Positions 1-13,600 of a DNA stretch of 64,000 nt are shown here, piece by piece. The notes under the pieces were generated by a model, which saw only the letters and a list, made by a program, of their open reading frames with translations, was not told the origin of the DNA and ran no database searches. The translations under genes and the position numbers were made by a program. Each line of letters starts with the position of its first letter. Position 1 is the first letter of the stretch. Source of the stretch: Arenicola marina (Eukaryota; Annelida; Polychaeta; Arenicolidae); assembly GCA_964019135.1 (NCBI GenBank), contig OZ025256.1:1860001-1924000 (forward strand), read 5' to 3'.

Positions 1-859
1 GCGGTAGAGAAAAAAACGAGTAATTACTCATGCAGTGTCGATGTGGAATTTATATTGTGATGATGATAGGGCTCGTTAGGGCCTGCTTCTTAGGACTATC
101 AGTGAGAGTGGCCTAGTTATTTTATTATTTTCGCATTAATTGTGTGTTCATTCATGTTTGTATTATGTAAATAATTAATAGACCCCTACTTAGTTAAGCA
201 AAGAAAAATTTGTCACCATAACAGACCAGGTTTATTGTTTTATTTCCATTTATTTCGTATGAAGCTTATACAGCTAGGCACCAGACATTCACGGGGGACT
301 CAAACAATAGTTATTAATGATAAGGGGAAATAAATAAAAATAAAGAAAATAAATAATCTCATTTCGTAGTGGGTTTCAGAGCAACAAAATCAACGTTTGC
401 GAGTGACTACCCACACGGGTCATAATACTCAAACCAATTACTTGCAACAATTACCCAAGAGTGAATGATTTCATTAACGCGTTCAAGCAATATTACACAA
501 GGGGTTCACAAACTGCCCCGATCTCATATATAGATGCTCTTCGATTTGCCACCTCTCAGGTGAAAATGCTTCAAAGCTCACATAGAATAAAGAAGACTTG
601 TGCTGAGACAAACTCATCTCCTACTTGCCAATGCTATATATGCATATGTGAGTATCAAGGTATCAAAATCGGTCCACAAGAAAGCTTAAATCAGTCACAG
701 CAATCAACTTGATTTCACAAAAGAGACTGTAATACTCTAAAGATACATATAAGTATATTGCATACTATATGCATGTAAAGGAAATTCTAGGAAATAGTTC
801 TAATGTCTTCATATAGAATGAAATTATAAAGTTGAAATACACAAACTACAGGTATTCGT
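1..859. other. No gene recognised
   Basis: AT-rich; contains an 83-codon open frame (461-712) without a recognisable domain or splice context. Confidence 0.5.
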
Positions 860-1012
860 GATTTCTTCTGCATATTTTCGAGCTGAGCTATCTTCATTTG
901 AGCTCTGCGCTGCGCCAATTCAATTTCTGCAGCTGACATTTTAACTTCTTCTTGCCAGGGGAGATACAGGGAACGCTGGGTTGATGATGTGGTGCGGTAC
1001 TTTCCACAACTA
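860..1012 (-). CDS. Possible exon, coiled-coil-like, unknown
   Basis: A minus-strand reading gives LPWQEEVKMSAAEIELAQRR, then AQMKIAQLENMQKKS. It has the heptad and charged pattern of a coiled coil and resembles tails of transposon-encoded Myb-like proteins. There is a candidate acceptor (AGCTTAG, 1013) but no clear partner exon. Confidence 0.25.
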
Positions 1013-1392
1013 AGCTATGGACATCTTAACAAGAAAAAATACATTAATGTTAGCATTGGTAACATCACCAATAAGAATGTTAAGCCCTGATTACCGGTAA
1101 CTAAAACTACTTGAACAATTTGATATCAACCCTGATTTGACAACCATTGGGAAGCACACTGGATGATAGCTGAATCTATACACAAGCCCAAAATTAAGGG
1201 CCAGTGCTAAATAAATATGTGTCGTTCTTCACAAAAAGTAGTTGGTTACTCCATGTAGACATGGATATTTTTATAGATATTGCTCTAAATTCAGCCAAAA
1301 TAACACCTGAAGTGGAACTTTACAACAAACTTTTCAATCTTTTTGCATGCATCACGTCATAATTTTATAACAATGCGTCCTACTTATATCAA

Positions 1393-1869
1393 CAGGGTTC
1401 ATACAGGCAACGTTTCATCAAATTCAAGCCTTTTTAAGGCAAGCACCAGAAAAATTTAAGGACTTTTGAAGGACAAGTTTTACCTTCTCTGGTCTATTTT
1501 AGGCATACAAATTGCAAAACTTGGACTAAATTTTATGCATACAATCTTTGATATGTGGAAATAAGGAATGACAAAAAGGCAGTCAGTCTACGTTTATTTA
1601 TTATCAACTAACAGCATTTATTGCAGTTATAATCACTTTACTTTTATTTAATTGCTACTTATTCAATTCAGCCAGCTTTTGTTTGATTTTTTCTTGGTTC
1701 TTTGCCAGTGCCCAGTCCAGTTTGAAATCAAGCACTTTTCATTGTAACTTCCCTATTTTCAAGCAAATTCAAGTACATTGCATCGACCTCAAGGCCCATT
1801 TCTGTTTTTATGACATTTTCCAGGCATCAGTCAAAATTCAAGCACTTTTCAAGCCTGTGCGCACCCTGA
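1393..1869. mobile_element. Non-autonomous DNA transposon with CAGGGT ends
   Basis: The left end CAGGGTTCATACAGGC matches the right end read in reverse, CAGGGTGCGCACAGGC, as a terminal inverted repeat. The interior is rich in TTCAAGCA/TTTTCAAG motifs. ATCAA flanks both ends, perhaps part of a decayed target duplication. No coding capacity; hAT-like by its ends only. Confidence 0.6.
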
Positions 1870-2979
1870 TCAATTGACAACCATTGGCAGCTATGCTAAA
1901 ATCTGATAAATTGATATTATAATTATCATTATTAAGCTACTAATATAGTAATTAATTTCTACCTGACTACCGCTGTTATTGGATATGAATATATGCACTA
2001 ATATTATTCATGCATGCAATGCAACGACCTCTGTGAAGACAGAACCATCACCATTTTTCTTTGTCTTTCTAACATGATAAACATGTCAAGCTAGAAGCTA
2101 GCTAGAAAGAAGTTTGGCGCTGAAGAGAGGTAATATGGATATGATTATTCACTACTACTATTATCAAGGTATTTTTTTCAATTCATGCACAATGAATCCT
2201 TCTAATGACACCTGGTTAACAGAAACACAATCATTTAATTTGTCTGCCCCTGGTCTCTAACTTCACGCCGCCGCTTCCCCTGTCCCCCAGCAACTCCAAA
2301 TTATCATCAATTATCGCTCATAATTAATTTCATATATTTTGGGATTAACGCCATAAATCTTTATTCAGGGTAAAAATTACGTTTGCTTGTTCTTTGGGAA
2401 ATGAAAAAAATGATTTCGGGTTGCTGTTATTTCTTGTTGCTGCAGCCAAAACGCTGAACAATAGGCTGAATAGCAGCAGCCACTCGTTTCACCCGACATT
2501 GTTTTGACAGCGGGCATCCAACGCCATCCGCTTGGCGGCGATGCAGTCGCGCGATAACCATTGGGCCCGCTGAGTGTGGAGTCTTATCATAGTAAGGTCT
2601 TTAAGTTCATTAAGTCAATCTTTCGAAAAGACAGAAAAGACAAATATATCCAGATATATTGCAAACAAAATGCATAACTGGGGCAGGGACTGTCATAAGA
2701 TCGTTTTAGCAAACGTTGCATGCAGATAAGTTATATCGGGTTAAAATATACTCTACCACACCATATATATGTATTACTAGATGACGATGGAAAAAAGTCA
2801 AGATTGCACAACAAATGGTCGAATCCTTGTGATAAGTAACGTTAATGCAATAACCCAAATAATCTTAATTACGTACCTCGTTGCAGAAGAAAATTAACAA
2901 CCACGTTTGAATATCTCTATTTAAATTAAAGAGTATACTTATAGAACTTGAATTTAGTAACAATTTGTTAGCTACAACC
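1870..2979. other. No gene recognised
   Basis: Mixed AT-rich sequence; nothing with coding character seen on either strand. Confidence 0.5.
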
Positions 2980-2985
2980 TATATA

Positions 2986-3299
2986 GGGGAAGGGGGGTGA
3001 GGGGGGCAATGGCGGGGTCATGTTCCCAGATCACGACGAATAAACTTATTTATTCCCGGTCACGATAAATTGAAATGAAAACTCCTCGCATACGAAGAAA
3101 GGGCAGATACATGATACTACATTGACAATTTCCCGATTCACGGCTATATGACGATTAGTGGAAATCCTTGATCACGGCCTTCGGCTAATACCCCATTCCC
3201 AGTTCGTGAAAAAATGTTTTCCTCATTCCCAGTTCACGGTGAAATTAAAAGCCTTTTCCCGAGGAACGGAAATACCCCTTGCCCCCCCCCCCACCCCCC
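2986..3299. mobile_element. MITE with G-rich inverted ends, flanked by TATATA
   Basis: The left end GGGGAAGGGGGGTGAGGGGG matches the reverse of the right end (GGGGGGTGGGGGG). TATATA stands on both sides (2980-2985 and 3300-3305), a likely TA or TATATA target duplication. The interior has repeated CCCAGTTCACGGTGAAAT-like blocks, also partly inverted. No reading frame. Confidence 0.65.
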
Positions 3300-3859
3300 T
3301 ATATAGATCAGGACACCGTCGTTGTTGAGTTTAGCTACATACATTGTTGCTAAAATAATTACATGAGTATTGGAAGAAATTTGATTGAATTTTCGTATTT
3401 TTGAATAGTAATTGAAAAGGGATCGTTGATTTTCACAAACAGTATTTACTGTGTCTTTACCCCCATCTAGTTTAATTAGTACTAAACTACATTGGATTAC
3501 GAGTTATAGATACATTAATAGGCTAGTAGATGTCTCAGTGAAGAAGAATTGCCACAGATCCGTATGAGGGGCGGTGCGCCGCACCAAACACACAATATCA
3601 CCACAAAGAATCAAATACGTCACAACTTCGCTGAATCAGATCAGGAGTCATTCTGCCCGTTTAATAGCAAAAAAGAATGAGTTTGTACTCTGAACTGAAC
3701 TAATAAGCATATAACTGTACTACTACGCACTATTTGACACCATATTGGAATGCACTTCTTCGCGCGACATTGGTGCGTCATAACCTCAATCAGTGTCAAT
3801 GATCATTTGTTCATCCTTGGTGGTATACTTTGGGTCCCAGAGGGCCTTTTTGCACGGCG

Positions 3860-4015
3860 ACACGGCCAGTTTTGAAATCGACAGCGTGACATACATTAGG
3901 GCTGCCTTAAAATCGACATGCGACATAAGACTTTGCGACACGCGACATGGACCTCTTCTTAAAATCGACATGCGACATAAAGCTATTCTTAAAATCGGCA
4001 TACGGCATGGCGGCT
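3860..4015. repeat. Short degenerate tandem repeat
   Basis: Four units begin with TTAAAATCGACATGCGACAT or a variant (about 3872, 3906, 3958, 3988), spaced 30-52 bp. It adjoins the end of the duplicated block at 4030. Confidence 0.7.
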
Positions 4016-4157
4016 ACCCGCCTTCAGGGGCCTTATTAGTGAGCGAGAGCCAGAGTGGGTTAGATTTGTAGCGGATCGAAAGGCCTACCAATATGTCTTA
4101 ATTTGTAGGACTACCATATGGAACGCCCCTTTACAGAAGTAGACGAGTCGAACTGTT

Positions 4158-4163
4158 TTTATT
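4158..4163 (-). promoter_or_regulatory. AATAAA polyadenylation signal, candidate for gene A
   Basis: AATAAA on the minus strand about 260 bp after gene A's inferred stop. The matching place in gene B's intron (about 26.4 kb) reads AATAAG, so the hexamer may have arisen after the duplication. Confidence 0.35.
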
Positions 4164-4421
4164 CTATAGATTCGTGGCCATTCGTTTTCATTGAGCGGGA
4201 CATAGTTGTTCCTAGAAGTAATGTCTCTATTTCGGATAACTATGACCATAAACATTATCACTGATTGTGTGAATAAAGATGCATATGCATAAGCATAACA
4301 TCCGATAATAAGATCGCCTTGGGATTCTTTTAGGGTCGCTGGTCTTCCATCTTAATACTAACAGGAATTACGATCATCACCTGTCGCACCTCGACAACGA
4401 GAAGGGACCAGGTAGAAATGG

Positions 4422-4639
4422 TCATACCATATAGACTGAGAAACCGAGGTCACATGCACCTAGCACAGAAGAATAACTACCCGAACACGAATTCTTGGCC
4501 GGAGTCCAGACTCCATTGGTTGCGCACATGGATCTGGAGAAATCCAGACCATCTGCAGAGCGGGTTCTCGGACGACAGGGGACAGTTTGGACGGAGTTGA
4601 TATCAGTCTTCATGCCTTCACCATCTGGTTGACACGAAC
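4422..4639 (-). CDS. Gene A exon 9: sushi 2 and terminal tail
   Basis: Reads GSCQPDGEGMKTD, then VPCRPRTRSADG, then MCATNGVWTPAKNSCSG: four Cys and Trp. In gene B this exon ends with a donor after SCSG. Here the possible donors (TCGG|GTAGTT, CTAG|GTGCAT) have no downstream exon that I can find, and the open frame runs 19 codons past the first of them to TGA at 4424-4422. I take it as the terminal exon; the alternative is a truncated, decaying gene. Confidence 0.55.
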
Positions 4640-7600
4640 CTGGTGAAAACAAAACATGTATATGGCAGTTGACGCTGCATCTGCGGCTTGTGCTGTAGGA
4701 ATTGCACAGTTTGAAGAGCTGCATCGATATACTATGATCCATGATTCCAAAGTGCCTTCAAGTCTCGCTCACGCAATGTGATCAATACATTTCGGTGTGC
4801 CGTCAATCGTCACGTGATCGTTGTGAGAGACGGCTTATTTATCACACGCCCAGTTAACACATCCAACGGGCATACTAAGGAGCGATAATGATAGTGACTG
4901 ACATCGATTAAGCGAATGTTAGAACCAATGTTAGAAGATACCAGGAAAGTCGGTGCGAGCACAAGGTTGTTGTTATCCTGTATATCAGTTCTGGAGTGCA
5001 TACCGAATCGGATAGACAGTTGTACAACATATCAATATTCCAAGCGGAGACGCTTCCGAATGAGGGAATGCGCATTTGCTGACGACACAGCGTTGGCCGC
5101 CGATTCAGAAATGAAATGTTGGTGTTTTAGGCCACTTTTGTGCACATACAGGCTAAATTGGGCCAATGAACCTCCCGGGACGATGAAGGATGAAGGAATG
5201 AAACATGCCCCAGATTAGGTGCCCGAGCCCGGATTCGAACCCAGGACATATTGATCTGCGGTCTAGTGCGCTAACCAATACACCAGGGAGGCCCCCCGCC
5301 GATTCAGAAAGTCATTCGCAAGAACTCGTACCTCGGCTTGCAAATGCACGCGCGTTATTCGCTCTTGTTGAATGTAACTAAAAGCAGTTGAAATGAGTCA
5401 AGGGGTAATGATACTGCCAGTCACTATCCCGATTAACAAATTGTCAACCTGGGCATTGACTTCAAAGCCATATGTTCTTGGCACCCTGTTCTATGTTCTG
5501 CGATACGGGTGTAACGAGTGTATGCAAGAACAACGAATCGTTCTCTGTTGGCGTGGTCTGTGAATTTTTGGAGAATGAAGCAACAGTAGTGGAGCCAATG
5601 TCATCCCACCAGTGTTCCTGGTTGTATCAAACAAATGTATCTACGTGAGTTTTTCCGGCTTCCGTAATAAACACAGGTGTCGCTAAATGAATCGAAATAA
5701 TTGAATTTCAACTCAGTGGGCTGCATCATCTTATGTAGACGGGCCGATGCCAAACAGCATATGCAAATCGTAATTGTTCATTTCAACGATTATTGACATT
5801 TATGCCATAATTCTATTTTGGTTGATTCGATCATACTGTTAATGTTAACAAGGCCGCCACAGGCTGAACCTATTGACAACAGTGACTGACCGTGGGTACC
5901 CCTCTTTGCAGCGCCCTGGTGCCAAGACTAAGCCTGACGTGCCACTTCTGAGCACAACAATTTTCAGAGATAGTTCAGCGCTATTACGTACCTCAAGGAT
6001 TGCACTTCTAACTAGCTTTTCTGATTCTTAGCAAATTTTGTAATTTTGCCAGAATCTCTATACTTTATGATTTGGCTTAGTTACGTTGTCATGGAAACGT
6101 CAACATACTTACTTATGGAGTTATACTGATGGAAACTATTATCTAAGTAGGTGGACATAAAATGACGCCACAATTATGCCGGCTCACTTTAACTGCCAAA
6201 TCATTTTCGAAGCACGCGTTTCGTTACCTCAAAAAAAGTTACACACGGCAGCATTTGTCCCTGGGTATAATGTACAACGTCAAATAAATCGAATAATAAA
6301 AATAATAACTCCCAGCAGCGTGCGGACAAGCAAAGAAACACACAAACACACACGTTTACAAACAATACATAGCAACATACGAACAGAAGACCTTAGACAT
6401 CTGTCAGTTCCCATAATGTGATTATTTATGTCAATAGTGGCTCAATTCATACTCATTAGGCTATAAATGGCTATATATAACATCCACATTGTTGATGTGG
6501 CAATTCCAATGGGGACAGCGTAGCGGATTTTCCCAATGCCAACCTTACGCGCATGTTGCTAGGACAAATATTATTTTTCCTTCCGCCGATACGTAACTGT
6601 GCACCCTCCGGACTGCCCTAGACGTCCACTGAGATCATCATGTTAACCGTTTACATGATATACACGACCCTCAATGGCCGCCCAACGTTACCTGTGCATC
6701 CCTGGATATCAGTGACGCCCCAGGAGCCGCCGGGCAGACATATGATGGTCCGCGACACCCCGCCCTCCGGAAAACTGGTTCCGGGGACGCAGGAATTTGT
6801 TACGAATGTGTTCGCCCGCAACGAGTCGTAATCCATCCTGGTGTTAGGGACAATCGGGGGAGGGGGCCACTCGACTGAAGTGTATGTAACAACGTACAAT
6901 AAGCGCTGATTTTGCCATTCCTTAATTAACTTTAAATAGGCCAGTGAATTTATATAGGCCACAGTAACACATAGTAATAAAAGGAACTCATACTTCTTGA
7001 CTTCGTAATATTTATCCGACTATCCGGAATTTAGTATTTTATCCGTGAATTCTTATTCAATATAATTTTGCTATTTTAACATTATACTTCAGTGTCACAC
7101 TTGAAAATGTCCAACCTGCATCTTGCTCTCTGGCGGGTCCTTGAGAAAATGTTACTGTTGTCATATCAGGTGTTGTCACCGGCTGAGAACTCTGATCCTG
7201 ACCCACTGTTGTCATATCAGGTGTTGTGTCCGGCAGAGAACTCTGATGATCCTGACCCACTGTTGTCATATCAGGTGTTGTGGCCGGCAGATAACTCTGG
7301 TCATGACCTACTGTTGTCATATCAGGTGTTGTGTCCGGCAGAGAACTCTGGTCCTGACCCACTGTTGTCATATCAGGTGTTGTGGCCGACAGAGAACTCT
7401 GATCCTGACCCACTGTTGTCATATCAGGTGTTGTGGCCGACAGAGAACTTTGATCCTGACACACTGTTGTCATATTAGGTGTTGTGGCCGACAGAGAACT
7501 CTGATCCTGACCCACTGTTGTCATATCAGGTGTTGTAGCCGGCAGAGAACTCTGATCCTGACCCACTGTTGTCATATCAGGTGTTGTAGCCGGCAGAGAA

Positions 7601-10600
7601 CTCTGATCCTGACCCACTGTTGTCATATCAGGTGTTGTAGCCGGCGGAGAACTCTGATCCTGACCCACTGTTGTCATATCAGGTGTTGTTGTTCGCTGAG
7701 AACTCTGATCCTGACCCACTTTTGTCATATCAGGTGTTGTAGCCGACAGAGAACTCTGATCCTGACCCACTGTTGTCATATCAGGTGTTGTGATCGGCAG
7801 AGGACTCTGATCCTGACTCACTGTTGTCATATCAGGTGTTGTAGCCGGCAGAGAACTCTGGTCCTGACCCACTGTTGTCATATCAGGTGTTGTGACCGGC
7901 AGAGAATTCTGGTCCTGACCCACTGTTGTCATATCAGGTGTTGTGACCGGCAGAAAACTCTGATCCTGACCCACTGTTGTCATATCAGTTGTTGTGGCTG
8001 GCTGAGAACTCTGACCCACTGGAGAAGTGACATGGTAACTCATAAAACGAGACAAGAAAACTAAATCCCGCGTATTTGTGAATGATGTCTATAGAAGTAT
8101 AAATATTATTTAATTACGCTAGAGGCGCAGAACGTCATTCTAGACGGGCTTTACAATTGCTGATCAAGACACGAAGTTTTCAAGTGGATTTGCTCCTTAT
8201 CTTGCAACCTCAAACAAAGATATTTGCGGATTGTAATAAGAGAAATAATATGGGGGTTAATGACAAATGCATGGACACATGCGGGAACTTATGGTGTTCG
8301 AGGGTGGGGTGAAGATGGGGTGACTTAATGATATAGCTGACCAGCAAATCACAATAGTCTGCAAGATTCTACCATTGGATTATACGTACGGCATATATTT
8401 CTCCACGCAGAGGTATACCAGGCCGGGGGGCTCTCGATCACACCTTCGTGCAGGTGACAGTTTGATGCACCTTCGCCGTCTAGCTTGATGGCAGAACACC
8501 AAACATATTGTCGGCACTCAGCTTCACAGTCAGCTTTCGCACGCATTTCGCTGACATTGATTGCCTTTTTTTCCGCAATCGTTTCTGAGATGTCTATAAT
8601 GCCGTAGAAACAACCTAGTACGTAAAAAAAACGACACATCACGTTTTTTTCAAATGATGAGACTACTTCGTGCACTACTCTCTGCAGATTTGGAGGGGTG
8701 TGTGTGGGCGGGCGGGGGGGGGGGCGGGCTACCAGATTATGAATCTCACTGCCCGGAACATGATGTGTGGTGAGCGGGGGTGGTGGTGGTGGTGGGGGTG
8801 GGGTGGGGGGGGGGGGGTCCCAACGATAGGGTCTCAACGCTTTTAACATGTAATACGGGCAGCATTTCATATTCATTGAAAGTTAGTTTCACAGAGGTTG
8901 GATTTTGCTAAATGCAGCTTTGCGCTACTCAGCTGTTTTTCATACAATCAGCAATCTAAAACAAACAAAACATTTATACCACAATTCTACACATCTATAC
9001 GGAACGGATGAATATAAGAATATATTCTCTCAAATTGGTCACAATCAGCCGTCTGCTTTGCTTGCCTAATTGCCATTAAGTCATGGATATGACTTGGTTG
9101 CAAATACTACATTATCAGGTTATGTTGCAGTACGGCCGCACAATATCAGGCATCTTCTATCAGCAATGAATCAATTTGGTACGCCAGCACTTCCTTTGAG
9201 CCTGAACATTTCGAAAGGTGTAGTATTACCTTTGTTGCAAATATGGTCGGCGCTGAACTCCCCGCAGGTTCTGCCACCACCACGACAAGTACTGGAGGGA
9301 CAGGCTAATGTGCCATAAACGCAAACACTTGATCCATATAAGACAAATTATACAATTGATAAAACTAAATTTCTTCTTAAGTTTTAAGTGGGAGAGAATC
9401 ATAATGGAGAAGCTTTCACAGCTGTTTAATGTCAAGCTAGTCCATGTATGTATTTCCAAAAATAATAAGTAAGTATGGGAATGTATGCCTTTCTTCTTGT
9501 GTTCCGTAGTGGATCGTACAATGCCTCCTGGTAATGTCTGTGAAACCATTTAATTTTGATTACTCAGATGTAAACATGCTGCATGCGTAACTTATAAGAA
9601 ATGCAAACAACTGGGACTAAGCTGTTACTTGTTACAATCTGAAATAACATGAGGCCGGAGATGTTCGAGATTGACATGCTTACCCAGTGCGCAGTTGTTG
9701 CCAGTGGACGTCGTGTTACACCAACAGCTATAGCCGCGGTCGTACTCCCTCCTACAGGTTTGCCCCTGTTCGCACGTGTCTGTTTCGCAGGCTTCATGGG
9801 TGGTAAAGGAAGAAATTCTGAGCATGCATGCGAAATCCCAGCATGTGCCTCTTGCGGCAGCAAGCTTCATCTTGGCGGCACGGCCAAGCCAAATTTACAC
9901 GAATCCCGAAATGTCCTAAATATGCAAGAATTTCACTTGGCATCACGGTGTTGTTTTATCAACTGTATTTTTCAATCCTGCTCGCGTAGTAACTTACATT
10001 GTAAACCCTTTGGGTAAGTACGTGTGTCTGTCGCACTCATCTGTCTAATGTTTACCAATAGAGGCCTGGGTCGGTGTTTATAAAGCCTACGCCGCTGTCT
10101 GGCGGATAAAGATCATGCTCCTTTCCGTGTTTTCCGTGTTTTGCCAGAAATACAGCTGTCATATTTTCACGTTAGCTTAATTACGGCTAACTGTGCAGGG
10201 AGTATAAAAATGGGTTCAATAATATTTTTGCGTATATTCAGATAAGCGCTCGTGACAATACCGTTGAAATGCTTTGTGAAACGCCAGCCTTCCCACGAGG
10301 CACCACGCTAGCCTTCCCATGAGACACCACACCAGCCTCCCCATGAGGCACCACACCAGCGTTCCCATGAGGCACCACACCAGCCTTCCCATGAAGCACC
10401 AGGCTAGCCTTCCCATGAGGCACCACGCTAGCCTTCCCATGAGACACCACACCAGCCTCCCCATGAGGCACCACACCAGCGTTCCCATGAGGCACCACAC
10501 CAGCCTTCCCATGAGGCACCACGCCAGCCTACCCATGAGACACCACGCCAGCCTTCCCATGAGGCACCACGCTAGCCTTCCCATGAGACACCACACCAGC

Positions 10601-13600
10601 CTTCCCGTGAGACACCACACCAGCGTTCCCATGAGGCACCACACCAGCCTTCACATGAGGCCCCAAGCTAGCCTTCCCATGAAGCACCACGCCAGCCTTC
10701 CCATGAGACACCACGCCAGCCTTCCCATGAGACACCACACCAGCGTTCCCATGAGGCACCACACCAGCCTTCACATGAGGCCCCAAGCTAGCCTTCCCAT
10801 GAAGCACCACGCCAGCCTTCCCATGAGACACCACGCCAGCCTTCCCATGAGGCACCACGCTAACCTTCCCATGAGACACCACACCAGCCTTCCCGTGAGA
10901 CACCACACCAGCGTTCCCATGAGGCACCACACCAGCCTTCACATGAGGCCCCAAGCTAGCTTTCCCATGAAGCACCACGCTAGCCTTCCCATGAGACATC
11001 ACACCAGCGTTCCCATGAGGCACCACACCAGCCTTCCCATGAGGCCCCACGCTAGCCTTCCCATGATACACCACACCAGCCTTCCCGTGAGACACCACAC
11101 CAGCCTTCCCATGAGACACCACACCAGCCTTCCCATGAGGCACCACGCCAGCCTTCCCATGAGACACCACGCCAGCCTTCCCATGAGGCACCACGCTAAC
11201 CTTCCCATGAGACACCACACCAGCCTTCCCGTGAGACACCACACCAGCCTTCCCATGAGACACCACACCAGCCTTCCCATGAGGCACCACGCCAGCCTTC
11301 CCATGAGACACCACGCCAGCCTTCCCATGAGGCACCACGCTAACCTTCCCATGAGACACCACACCAGCCTTCCCGTGAGACACCACACCAGCGTTCCCAT
11401 GAGGCACCACACCAGCCTTCACATGAGGCCCCAAGCTAGCCTTCCCATGAAGCACCACGCTAGCCTTCCCATGAGACATCACACCAGCGTTCCCATGAGG
11501 CACCACACCAGCCTTCCCATGAGGCCCCACGCTAGCCTTCCCATGAGACACCACACCAGCCTTCCCGTGAGACACCACACCAGCCTTCCCATGAGACACC
11601 ACACCAGCCTTCCCGTGAGACACCACACCAGCCTTCCCATGAGGCACCACACCAGCCTTCCCATGAGGCACCACACCAGCCTTCCCATGAGGCACCACAC
11701 CAGCCTTCCCATGAGACACCACACCAGCCTTCCCATGAGACACCACGCCAGCCTTCCCATGAGGCACCACACCAGCCTTCCCATGAGACACCACACCAGC
11801 CTTCCCATGAGGCACCACACCAGCCTTCCCATGAGGCACCACACCAGCCTTCCCATGAGACACCACACCAGCCTTCCCATGAGACACCACGCCAGCCTTC
11901 CCATGAGGCACCACACCAGACTTCCCATGAGACACCACACCAGCCTTCCCGTGAGACACCACACCAGTCTTCCCATGAGGCACCACACCAGCCTTCCCAT
12001 GAGACACCACACCAGCCTTCCCGTGAGACACCACGCCAGTCTTCCCATGAGGCACCACACCATTCTTCCAATGAGGCACCACGCCAGTCTTCCCATGAGG
12101 CACCACACCAGCCTTCCCGTGAGACACCACACCAGCCTTCCCATGAGGCACCACGCCAGCCTTCCCATGAGACACCACACCAGCCTTCCCGTGAGACACC
12201 ACACCAGCCTTCCCATGAGGCACCACACCAGTCTTCCCATGAGGCACCACACCAGCGTTCCCATGAGGCACCACACCAGCCTTCCCATGAAGCACCAAGC
12301 TAGCCTTCCCATGAGGCACCACGCTAGCCTTCCCATGAGACACCACACCAGCCTCCCCATGAGGCACCACACCAGCGTTCCCATGAGGCACCACACCAGC
12401 CTTCCCATGAGGCACCACGCCAGCCTACCCATGAGACACCACGCCAGCCTTCCCATGAGGCACCACGCTAGCCTTCCCATGAGACACCACACCAGCGTTC
12501 CCATGAGGCACCACACCAGCCTTCACATGAGGCCCCAAGCTAGCCTTCCCATGAAGCACCACGCCAGCCTTCCCATGAGACACCACGCCAGCCTTCCCAT
12601 GAGGCACCACGCTAACCTTCCCATGAGACACCACACCAGCCTTCCCGTGAGACACCACACCAGCGTTCCCATGAGGCACCACATCAGCCTTCACATGAGG
12701 CCCCAAGCTAGCTTTCCCATGAAGCACCACGCTAGCCTTCCCATGAGACATCACACCAGCGTTCCCATGAGGCACCACACCAGCCTTCCCATGAGGCCCC
12801 ACGCTAGCCTTCCCATGATACACCACACCAGCCTTCCCGTGAGACACCACACAAGCCTTCCCATGAGACACCACACCAGCCTTCCCATGAGGCACCACGC
12901 CAGCCTTCCCATGAGACACCACGCCAGCCTTCCCATGAGGCACCACGCTAACCTTCCCATGAGACACCACACCAGCCTTCCCGTGAGACACCACACCAGC
13001 CTTCCCATGAGGCACCACACCAGCCTTCCCATGAGGCACCACACCAGCCTTCCCATGAGGCACCACACCAGCCTTCCCATGAGACACCACACCAGCCTTC
13101 CCATGAGACACCACGCCAGCCTTCCCATGAGGCACCACACCAGCCTTCCCATGAGACACCACACCAGCCTTCCCATGAGGCACCACACCAGCCTTCCCAT
13201 GAGGCACCACACCAGCCTTCCCATGAGACACCACACCAGCCTTCCCATGAGACACCACGCCAGCCTTCCCATGAGGCACCACACCAGACTTCCCATGAGA
13301 CACCACACCAGCCTTCCCGTGAGACACCACACCAGTCTTCCCATGAGGCACCACACCAGCCTTCCCATGAGACACCACACCAGCCTTCCCGTGAGACACC
13401 ACGCCAGCCTTCCCATGAGGCACCACACCAGTCTTCCAATGAGGCACCACGCCAGTCTTCCCATGAGGCACCACACCAGCCTTCCCGTGAGACACCACAC
13501 CAGCCTTCCCATGAGGCACCACGCCAGCCTTCCCATGAGACACCACACCAGCCTTCCCATGAGGCACCACACCAGCCTTCCCGTGAGACACCACACCAGC

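Larger units (their letters stand above)
4030..8018. repeat. Segmental duplicate of 26.3-31.8 kb (copy in gene A)
   Basis: Matching landmarks in the same order and orientation: 4030-4160 with 26290-26410; 4230-4415 with 26790-26950; 4430-4740 with 28190-28500; 4985-5450 with 28760-29010; 5640-5830 with 29180-29380; 6590-6880 with 29540-30200; 7090-8018 with 30420-31777. Between 4415 and 4430 about 1.24 kb present in gene B (26950-28190, with sushi 3 and 4) is missing. Introns align as well as exons, so this is DNA duplication and not only shared domains. Confidence 0.85.

Noticed and set aside
7123-8064. Plus-strand Cys-rich open frame opposite the gene A stalk
   Set aside because: Antisense shadow of the mucin repeats, which are in phase with exons on the minus strand.
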